From the NCBI GenBank assembly GCA_009841045.1, contig VXMO01000059.1:1-35420 (forward strand): a stretch of DNA of 35,420 bases, in the 5' to 3' direction. Position numbers and translations under genes: made by a program. The notes under the pieces were generated by a model. It was not told where the DNA came from. It did not search any database and saw only the letters and a list, made by a program, of their open reading frames with translations. Below, in pieces: positions 7,993 to 14,544 of the stretch; positions within the stretch are counted from its first letter, which is position 1; each line of letters begins with the position of its first letter. Origin of the DNA: Dehalococcoidia bacterium (lineage in GTDB: Bacteria; Chloroflexota; Dehalococcoidia; UBA6926).

Positions 7993-9420
7993 ATGGCCGC
8001 ACATGATGTAGTTAGCGTGCCAGTCGACCATCCTATGCACACCAGCAAAGAGGATGTTGCAGTTGTAAGGGAACAGCAGTCACTAGGCATCTATACCAGA
8101 GCAAAGTCTACTCACTCCTCTAATCCTCCTACACCCACGGAACATGATGACAAGCAGGACTACGGCTCATTTAAGGACAGCCTTAAGGCTCCCGTACATC
8201 GTTGGTTCACTTACCCTGCCGGGTACTCCCATAAGTTCGTTGAAGCAAAGATCAACCAACACGGCATAGGTTCTGGGGACATAGTTGGCGACCCATTTCT
8301 AGGCACAGGTACCACGTCACTCGCCGCACGTATGCTGGGTGTCCATTCAATTGGGGTTGAGGCCCATAGGTTTGTACATTGGGTGGCACAAACAAAACTC
8401 TTCATTAATCATGATCTTGCCCTTCTGGCCAAGTACGTCGAAGAAGTGGTCACCGAAGCACGCATGCTAGCGAAAAATGCCAAGCATCAGGGTATCTGGC
8501 CGGACCTTGTCTACAAGTGCTTTAGTGACGGGAACCTGCAACAGCTTGCTGCCCTGAGGCAAACAATTGGTGACTCAGATTTGAATAACGAGTCCCGTGA
8601 ATTCCTGAAGTTGGCTCTCACCGCAACTCTTAGGGTCGTCACGACTGCGGGGGCAGGGTGGCCTTATATTGCCCCCAGCAAGTATGCGGAACGTAAGGTG
8701 GAGCGCCATGCCCTAACTGAATTCCAGACCCAATGCCATAAGATGCTAGACGATCTTCACCACGTTCAGGAGTTAGCGATACCCTTCTCTTCCCACCATG
8801 TATTGCTTGGTGATGCCCGTCATTTTGACGAATATACCGGAGATGAAGCTCTGGATTTAGTGGTTACTTCTCCACCCTATTTGAATAACTATGACTATGC
8901 GGATCGTACACGCCTTGAAACTTATTTCTGGGGAGAGATGTCGTCATGGGCCGATATTTCCCGCGAGATTCGTGACCATCTTGTCATGGCGGCAACAACA
9001 CAAGTTTCAATGTCAGCGATGAATGGGGTGCGAGAGTGCCCTGGAATTCGTTCTGTAGCCCCCGATGTTCACGCCGACCTGTCGGAGATCATCGACCGAC
9101 TCACAGAAATGCGAGCCATCAAGAGGGGAAAGAAGACCTACGATTACGTTGTTGCAGGCTATTTCGAGGATATGCTTCAGGTCATGCAGAGCACGGCCAG
9201 AGCCATAAAGCCGGGAGGGCGCTTCGTGCTCGTCGTCGGTGACTCCGCGCCATACGGAGTGCATGTCGCCACTGAGCACATACTTGGGCGGCTTGGCTTG
9301 GCCACAGGATTCCACACTTATGATGTTGAAGAGTTGCGCACTCGCGGTGGCAAGTGGGGACACAACCCCCAGCGGCACAAAGTTCCTCTTCGCGAAAGTG
9401 TGCTTACTCTAGTCAAATAG
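7993..9420 (+). CDS. Site-specific DNA methyltransferase (N4-C/N6-A type, 475 aa)
   Basis: SAM-dependent amino-methyltransferase, the modification half of a probable restriction-modification pair. Motif X-like residues WFTYPAGYSHKFVEAKI precede motif I DPFLGTGTT (about 99-107, SAM binding). The catalytic motif IV TSPPYLNNYDY is near residue 292. A long segment between I and IV is likely the target-recognition region, and IKPGGRFVLVVGDS follows. The X-I-(TRD)-IV order differs from the common permuted beta-class layout. The frame is open to 7945, but ATG 7993 with GAAGGGGG just upstream fits better. The codons are visibly richer in A/T-ending triplets than in neighbours, suggesting lateral acquisition. 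The nuclease gene starts 11 bases after the stop. Confidence 0.85.
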   Translation: MAAHDVVSVPVDHPMHTSKEDVAVVREQQSLGIYTRAKSTHSSNPPTPTEHDDKQDYGSFKDSLKAPVHRWFTYPAGYSHKFVEAKINQHGIGSGDIVGDPFLGTGTTSLAARMLGVHSIGVEAHRFVHWVAQTKLFINHDLALLAKYVEEVVTEARMLAKNAKHQGIWPDLVYKCFSDGNLQQLAALRQTIGDSDLNNESREFLKLALTATLRVVTTAGAGWPYIAPSKYAERKVERHALTEFQTQCHKMLDDLHHVQELAIPFSSHHVLLGDARHFDEYTGDEALDLVVTSPPYLNNYDYADRTRLETYFWGEMSSWADISREIRDHLVMAATTQVSMSAMNGVRECPGIRSVAPDVHADLSEIIDRLTEMRAIKRGKKTYDYVVAGYFEDMLQVMQSTARAIKPGGRFVLVVGDSAPYGVHVATEHILGRLGLATGFHTYDVEELRTRGGKWGHNPQRHKVPLRESVLTLVK

Positions 9421-9431
9421 GAATACTTGAC

Positions 9432-10175
9432 ATGCCGAGAAACTCCGCTAGTGCCTTAGGCGAGGCTGTGGGGAAACTTTTTGAGGAAGCAGTCCGTGAA
9501 GCCCTTCGCTCCACTGTTGAGTCTCGTGGCTATAATATCCGCCCCCAAAAACTCCGAAACGGGACAGGAAACGACTATCAGATCGACGCCGTGATTTTTG
9601 ACAGCGATGACCGGCCCGTGATCATGATCGATCCGAAATACATCAGGTACACGAAGCACAATAGAGACAAAGGCAGTTGGTTGTGTGTAGCGCATTACAA
9701 CCTTCGGAAATCCCACCCTACTATTCGCAAATCCATAGCTGTTCTGGCAGGTCGCTGGTCCGCACCCTCTCAAGCTCTCATGGAGAGTTTCGGTGTCGAG
9801 TTGTTTCATGTCACATTCGAGCGTGTTGCGTCAGTCCTCCGTCGGTATGGTGTGGAGTTTGACTGGCCCGAAAACGCAGCCGAGCCTACTGCTTCGACTT
9901 CACTGGACATTTATGAGGAATTGAGCAACGACCAGAGGTTTGAAATCGGATCTGAAATGGTGTCCGGCATTGCGGATGGGTTGCAGCAAGAAGTAGCCCA
10001 AGTGCTAGATACCGACGTGAATACTATCGGCAGCAGAGTCAGTGAAGTTGAAGTTTTGCTCAAGACGAATCAAGGCGAGATGATTCTCTCTTCATACTCG
10101 CAAGTGACAGATGCACTTGCCGCAATGACTCAACTAGTTTCCGATAGGCCCGACATTCGCGATTCCTTTTCATAG
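9432..10175 (+). CDS. Probable type II restriction endonuclease (PD-(D/E)xK-like, 247 aa)
   Basis: Assigned as the nuclease partner of the upstream methyltransferase from context and an active-site-like pattern. D52 in YQIDAVIF is followed about 15 residues later by IMIDPKYIRY, giving D67-x-K69, the spacing and beta-hairpin setting of PD-(D/E)xK nucleases. A helix with E near residue 17 (EEAVREAL) would supply the upstream acidic residue. The frame is open to 9354, inside the methyltransferase gene, but the ATG at 9432 has ATAGGAA 7-8 bases before it. The base composition matches the methyltransferase and not the flanks. I do not recognise a named enzyme, so the specificity is unknown. The C-terminal ~100 residues (from about 150) look helical and may mediate dimerisation. 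Confidence 0.65.
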   Translation: MPRNSASALGEAVGKLFEEAVREALRSTVESRGYNIRPQKLRNGTGNDYQIDAVIFDSDDRPVIMIDPKYIRYTKHNRDKGSWLCVAHYNLRKSHPTIRKSIAVLAGRWSAPSQALMESFGVELFHVTFERVASVLRRYGVEFDWPENAAEPTASTSLDIYEELSNDQRFEIGSEMVSGIADGLQQEVAQVLDTDVNTIGSRVSEVEVLLKTNQGEMILSSYSQVTDALAAMTQLVSDRPDIRDSFS

Positions 10176-10188
10176 TGAACCGTCGTCC

Positions 10189-10686
10189 TTACATCCTTTC
10201 CAGGCCGAGGGTGATTTTCTCGCGGGCGGTGAGGTCTGCTGAACCGTCGTTGAGGGTGTGTGGTGGAGCGCCTGCCGGAATGCCCGGGCCGGGCTGCTCT
10301 GTATCCCGACTCTCGGACTCCATTCCCTCCAACAGCCGCGTTCGCACCTGCTCAACGACACCCTTCGCCTTTGCCAACGATGACTCCAGTTCTTCCGCCG
10401 TTGTGCCGCTGACCAGGTCGCCGGGCACTTCGGGTGCAGTGTCCAGCAGGGCGAGGCGGTAGCGCGAGACCGTGGTCGAGAGTTCCCGTTCCAGTGTGAT
10501 TAGGTGCTCTTCCAGCGCTGAGACACGTTCATCGCGCGCGGCGAGTTCTGCCTGCATGGCTTCGATGGTTGGCTGGTCGCTTGAGGTGGGCTCATCACTC
10601 TCGTGCGGGGCGTCATCTTGATTCACGCCCCCAGCCTCGTTGGTGGTCTCATGGTCATTCATCGTTGTCATGGCAGGTTCCCCCAT
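10189..10686 (-). CDS. Small coiled-coil protein of unknown function (165 aa)
   Basis: Convergent with the nuclease gene, with only 13 bases between the stops. The polar, disordered N-terminus (about 1-50) is followed by a coiled coil (EAMQAELAARDERVSALEEH and on, about 52-85). Then comes YRLALLDTAPEVPGDLVSG, an amphipathic helix, a GPGIPAGAPPHT linker and a final LTAREKITLGLERM. The layout recalls proteins encoded near phage head genes (scaffold-like), a weak impression only. Start: ATG 10686 has AAGGA about 9 bases upstream; the in-frame ATG at 10671, preceded by GGGGGAA, is equally possible. No signal peptide. Confidence 0.6.
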   Translation of the reverse strand: MGEPAMTTMNDHETTNEAGGVNQDDAPHESDEPTSSDQPTIEAMQAELAARDERVSALEEHLITLERELSTTVSRYRLALLDTAPEVPGDLVSGTTAEELESSLAKAKGVVEQVRTRLLEGMESESRDTEQPGPGIPAGAPPHTLNDGSADLTAREKITLGLERM

Positions 10687-10763
10687 TCGGTCGTGTCCTT
10701 ACTGTCTGAGGGGGTTGTAGCGCGGTTGCGCCACGTGGCGCAACCGGTGATGTCACATGGAGG

Positions 10764-10950
10764 CCTTTCGACAGGCTCAGGGTGAACGGGGGCTGCGCGT
10801 TTCTACATGCTTGCCCGATGAGTCTTTAGATTCTTCGCTGCGCTCAGAATGACAGGGTTGGCGTTCAGAATGACAAGGTAGGTAGCGCTACGCGCCGCAC
10901 TGGATTCCCGCCCCGTATCGGGGTACGGGACATGCTTTCGCGGGAATGAC
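10764..10950. repeat. Cluster of dispersed intergenic repeat elements
   Basis: The 272-base gap between the small coiled-coil gene and the metallophosphoesterase holds three repeat types with no coding potential. They are CTTTCGACAGGCTCAGGGTG (from 10765), TTCTTCGCTGCGCTCAGAAT with a partial second copy (10831-10856 and 10863-10879), and a 49-base palindromic unit (10902-10950). The last has an 8-bp outer stem ATTCCCGC/GCGGGAAT and an inner CCCCG/CGGGG hairpin. I recognise these as REP-like sequences common between genes of many environmental bacteria. Confidence 0.65.
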
Positions 10951-10958
10951 AAAAAGCG

Positions 10959-11690
10959 CTAGGGCGAGACGGGGAAGGAGGTTACGGTGACGGAGCGCGC
11001 GCCGTCCGGGTCTGAGAACTCGACGAGGGAGGACAGGCCCACCCACGTGGGGGAGCCGGGGTAGTATGCCACCACGTTTCCTTCACTGATGTCCATGTGG
11101 GCGTCCCAGTGGCCGAGCGCAACGTAGTCGCGTCCGCAGCTGGCAATCTCTTCCGGGAAGATGGGGTAGGAACGCCCTGCATCCGCCGCGTCACGCACGT
11201 AATGACCGTGTCCGATGACGATTTGCCACGGCTCCGGCCCGCGCGGGGGTGGTTCCTTGAGGGGATAGAGATCCACGTCGTCGTAGCTGATATGCGGCTT
11301 GCCCCAGACGGCGAGGCCAAGCTCGGGGTATGTCACGGTCTCGCCCTGCGGGTCCTTGATCAGGTAGACGTTGGGAGTACGTCCCTCAAGGTCCATGCGC
11401 CAATAGACGGAGTTCTGTTCAAGAGGATCATGATTGCCGGGCAGGATGACCGTCGGCATTGGGAGCCGTTCTAACTGCTCCATCACATAGTCGGCTACGT
11501 CTGCCCGGATGCGGTTGTGGTCGAAGAAATCGCCTGCGATGAGGACGGCGTCCACCTTCTCCTCAAGCGCGCGATCCACCACGATCTTGAACGCGTGCAG
11601 GCACTTGCGCGGCTGCGGCGACCAGCGTTCCGTGAACGCGCCGATATGCACGTCCGATGTGTGGAGGATGCGTATCTTGTCCCTGGACAT
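10959..11690 (-). CDS. Metallophosphoesterase, SbcD/Mre11-like fold (243 aa)
   Basis: Calcineurin-like phosphoesterase with a two-metal centre. The ordered motifs are SDVHIG (D13, H15), GDFFDH (D54), PGNHD (N86, H87), IGHGHY (H161, H163) and GHWDAH (H194, H198). The last is one residue longer than the usual Gly-His-x-His. The protein looks cytosolic and is shorter than true SbcD, lacking its C-terminal extension; no SbcC partner is present, so a DNA-repair role is not shown. The frame runs on to 11765 only because it reads through the tRNA-Leu gene; ATG 11690 with AGGA just upstream is the sensible start. It lies 45 bases downstream of the tRNA on the same strand. Confidence 0.82.
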   Translation of the reverse strand: MSRDKIRILHTSDVHIGAFTERWSPQPRKCLHAFKIVVDRALEEKVDAVLIAGDFFDHNRIRADVADYVMEQLERLPMPTVILPGNHDPLEQNSVYWRMDLEGRTPNVYLIKDPQGETVTYPELGLAVWGKPHISYDDVDLYPLKEPPPRGPEPWQIVIGHGHYVRDAADAGRSYPIFPEEIASCGRDYVALGHWDAHMDISEGNVVAYYPGSPTWVGLSSLVEFSDPDGARSVTVTSFPVSP

Positions 11691-11735
11691 GTTCCTGTGG
11701 AAAGAACCTATGGCGTCATCGCGTTGTTTCTTGAG

Positions 11736-11822
11736 TGGTGCCGGGGGAGGGACTCGAACCCACACTCCTTTTTGGGGAAGCGGATTTTAAGTCCGCCGCG
11801 TCTGCCATTCCGCCACCCCGGC
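11736..11822 (-). tRNA. tRNA-Leu (anticodon UAA), CCA encoded
   Basis: The minus strand folds as a class II tRNA. A 7-bp GCCGGGG/CCCCGGC acceptor, a GCGGA/TCCGC anticodon stem with loop CTTAAAA (anticodon TAA), a variable arm (CTTCCCCAAAAAGGAG) and a TTCGAGT T-loop are present. Discriminator A is at 11739, and CCA is encoded at 11736-11738. It lies between rpsT and the metallophosphoesterase gene. Confidence 0.95.
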
Positions 11823-11898
11823 ACGTGATTCTGCTCACATAACCGGGGAGTCCCGTCAGTGTGTGTGGACATATTGACCATCCGCATGCCGGAGGAGA

Positions 11899-12162
11899 TC
11901 AGGCTGCCGCTGCCCTGTTCAGAAGGCGGGCGAGGCGGCTCTTGCGTCGATCGGCGTTCCTGCCGTGCAGGGTCTTGCCCTTTGCGCGGTCCAAGGCGAC
12001 CATGGCGCGGTTCACGGTGTCCTGCGCATCCTCCGCTCCGTCCTCAATGGCTTCACGCGCGCGCCTGATGAGCGTCCTGATTGTGCGATTCCGGTGGCGA
12101 TTCACGTCGCGCTTCCTGAGAGAGCGTCGATGTGCCTTCGCCGCCGAGATTCCCTTTGCCAC
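11899..12162 (-). CDS. rpsT: 30S ribosomal protein S20 (87 aa)
   Basis: Primary 16S rRNA-binding protein of the small subunit. The length and basic, helical sequence are typical: MAKGISAAKAHRRSLRKRD at the N-terminus, the NRTIRTLIRRAREAI helix, and a KGKTLHGRNADRRKSRLARL C-terminal segment matching the conserved Lys-rich ending of S20. It starts 23 bases after the stop of rel on the same strand, so the two may be co-transcribed and would link a ribosomal protein to the (p)ppGpp enzyme. No clear intrinsic terminator separates it from tRNA-Leu. Confidence 0.95.
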   Translation of the reverse strand: MAKGISAAKAHRRSLRKRDVNRHRNRTIRTLIRRAREAIEDGAEDAQDTVNRAMVALDRAKGKTLHGRNADRRKSRLARLLNRAAAA

Positions 12163-12185
12163 GTTGCTTATTCGCTCCTTGCCAG

Positions 12186-14459
12186 TTATCCCTTGCGTTG
12201 TTTGCCGTGGGGCGATGTCCGATAGACGTTTATGACGCCCGGCAAATCCTCAAGCCGGGACATCATCCGGCTGACCTGCGGCAGTCCGCTGGCTTCAACC
12301 GTGAGGGTTATCGTAACCGTCCTATCCGCATTGTGTCTATCGCGCACTCCGGTGATGTTGAGCTGATCGGCTGAAACAAGCGTTGTTATGTCGCGCAAAA
12401 GCCCGACGCGATCCTGCGAGGAAATGACGACGGTGGACGGGTATTTCTGCTCGAAATCCGGCCAGCTCACGTCCATCAGCCGCTCCGGCTCGTCTTCGTT
12501 GAGCACGCTGTCACAGTCGGATCGATGCACCGTGACGCCGCGGTTACGCGTGATGAACCCGACGATCTCCTCGCCCGGCATCGGGCGACAGCAGGTCGCG
12601 GAGCGGGCCCGGGTGGGGCCGAGTCCGGGCACGTTCACGGCGAGTTCTCCGCTGGAGGGGCGGATCTGTATTGTTTCGGGCTCTTCCTTTGGTGGCGCGA
12701 TGCGGGTGGCAATCTGATTGACGCCAACCTGCCCCGTTCCCAGCGCGAGGATGAATTCGTCTGCCGTCTGGTAGCCGAAGAGCGTCGCAAGGCGCTGTGG
12801 GTCAAGCTGCACGCCGAGCCTCCGCGTCTCACGATCCAGCAGTTGGCGACCACGCGTGGCGCTCTCTGAGCGCTCCTGAACGCGGAACCAGTGTCGAATC
12901 TTGGAGCGCGCCAACTCCGTGCGCACATAGCCGAGGTCCGGGTTCAACCAGTCAAGGCTCGGCCCCTTCTCGTTCTTGGACGGGATGATCTCAATGGTGT
13001 CACCGTTCTTGAGTGTGTAACTCAACGAGACCATGCGGCCATTAACTTTGGCTCCGGCCGTTCCATAGCCGACGTCCGTGTGGATGCGGAAGGCGAAGTC
13101 TATGGGGGTGGAGCCTGCGGGCAACTCCCGAATATCGCCCTTTGGCGTGTAGACATAGACCTGGTCGACAAGAATCTCGTGCTTCAGCTGATCGACGAAT
13201 TCCTGCGCGCCAATCACGTCCCGCTGCCAATCCAGCAGCTGCCGCAGCCACGCGATGCGGTCATCGAACTCACCGCCCGCCGCGCCCTCTTTGTAGCGCC
13301 AGTGGGCCGCGATGCCGTATTCCGCCATCTGGTGCATGTCCGCCGTGCGGATCTGCACTTCCAGCGTGTTGCCGTCCGGCGTGACGACGGTTGTGTGCAG
13401 CGATTGATAGCCTGTTTCGCGCGGGTTGGCGATGTAGTCGTCAAACTGGCCGGGCAAGGGCCGCCACATGCCGTGGATGATGCCGAGCACGCCGTAGCAG
13501 TCCTGCACGTCCTTCACAACCACGCGCACGGCCTGCAGGTCATTGATATCTTCGAAATCCCGCCCGATCTCTCGATAGCGCTCCATCTTCTGGGCGATGC
13601 TGTAGATGCTCTTTGTCCTGCCGGAAATCTCAACGTTCTTGTATCCCTGTTCGGCCAGGGTCTCCGTCAGAGTCGTCAGCGCCTCACGGACTCCCGTCTC
13701 GCGTTCGGTTAGCCGCGCGGCCACGAGGTATGAAACCCGCCGATACCGCGCAGGCTCAAGGTGGAAGAACGACAGGTCATTGAGTTCCGACTCGATGCTG
13801 TCGATTCCGAGCCGATGGGCGAGCGGGGCGTAGATATCTCGGGTCTCCAAGGCGATTCGGTGACGGCGATCCGGCGCGAGCGCGTCCAGCGTCCGCATGT
13901 TGTGGAGGCGGTCCGCCAGCTTGATAAGCACAACGCGGACATCCTGCGCCATGGCGAGGAACATCTTGCGAAGGCTCTCGGCCTGGTAGACGCTGGCCTG
14001 TGACGGCAGGGCAGCCGCCTCGGCGCCCGTGCTTTGCTGTGGCTGCGCGGCGAGGCGTGAGAGCTTGGTGACGCCGTCCACGAGTTCAGCGATCTCCGCG
14101 CCGAAACTCTTTCGCATCTCATCAAGCGTCATGGGGGAATCTTCGACGACATCATGCAGGAGCGCCGCCTGCAGAGTTGGGGCGTCCAGCATTTCGATGT
14201 TCGTCAAGATGAGCGCCGTCTCAAGGGGGTGGCATATGAAAGGGTCGCCGGACTTGCGGAACTGTCCCAGGTGGGCGCGTTCAGCCGTATCGAATGCCTC
14301 ACGGATGGCCTCGATGCGCTCCGCAGGTAACCGACGCGCCTTCAGTTGGGACTCAAGCTCATGGAACGCCACGCGTGACGGAACAGCCGCCGGGCCGTCT
14401 TCCGTCGAAAGGGCATCGGCAGAGGCGTCGTCACGTATCGCCGAACGCGCGCGAGTCAT
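12186..14459 (-). CDS. rel: Bifunctional (p)ppGpp synthetase/hydrolase (757 aa)
   Basis: Stringent-response enzyme making and degrading (p)ppGpp. An intact HD hydrolase domain has H77 in ICHPLETA and HDVVED at 102-107, with DRLHNMRTL further on. The synthetase domain includes YSIAQKME, NDLQAVRVVV, GYQSLHTTVV and LEVQIRT (the catalytic Glu region). Then come a TGS domain (VYVYTPKGDIRELPAGST), the CC/zinc-finger-like region (SATCCRPMPGEEIVGFI, HRSDCDSV) and a C-terminal ACT domain (QDRVGLLRDITTLVSA). Both catalytic centres look complete, as expected of a single-copy Rel. No Shine-Dalgarno is visible before ATG 14459; TAAACT and TATACC lie just upstream, so a leaderless or very short-leader mRNA is possible. 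Confidence 0.95.
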   Translation of the reverse strand: MTRARSAIRDDASADALSTEDGPAAVPSRVAFHELESQLKARRLPAERIEAIREAFDTAERAHLGQFRKSGDPFICHPLETALILTNIEMLDAPTLQAALLHDVVEDSPMTLDEMRKSFGAEIAELVDGVTKLSRLAAQPQQSTGAEAAALPSQASVYQAESLRKMFLAMAQDVRVVLIKLADRLHNMRTLDALAPDRRHRIALETRDIYAPLAHRLGIDSIESELNDLSFFHLEPARYRRVSYLVAARLTERETGVREALTTLTETLAEQGYKNVEISGRTKSIYSIAQKMERYREIGRDFEDINDLQAVRVVVKDVQDCYGVLGIIHGMWRPLPGQFDDYIANPRETGYQSLHTTVVTPDGNTLEVQIRTADMHQMAEYGIAAHWRYKEGAAGGEFDDRIAWLRQLLDWQRDVIGAQEFVDQLKHEILVDQVYVYTPKGDIRELPAGSTPIDFAFRIHTDVGYGTAGAKVNGRMVSLSYTLKNGDTIEIIPSKNEKGPSLDWLNPDLGYVRTELARSKIRHWFRVQERSESATRGRQLLDRETRRLGVQLDPQRLATLFGYQTADEFILALGTGQVGVNQIATRIAPPKEEPETIQIRPSSGELAVNVPGLGPTRARSATCCRPMPGEEIVGFITRNRGVTVHRSDCDSVLNEDEPERLMDVSWPDFEQKYPSTVVISSQDRVGLLRDITTLVSADQLNITGVRDRHNADRTVTITLTVEASGLPQVSRMMSRLEDLPGVINVYRTSPHGKQRKG

Positions 14460-14544
14460 GTTCGGTATAGTTTAGCGCGTTCTGGGCTTCTCATCCCCTT
14501 AGGTGTGGGCATGGAACCAAGCGGCAAGCCTATTTGATGACCAG

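Noticed and set aside
11691-11765. N-terminal extension of the metallophosphoesterase (beginning MWVRVPPPAP)
   Set aside because: This peptide comes from reading through the T-arm and acceptor of tRNA-Leu, a known artefact.
12891-13712. Plus-strand open frame of 273 codons opposite rel
   Set aside because: Rel is unambiguous with all domains intact; the antisense translation shows no recognisable domain and no ribosome-binding site.
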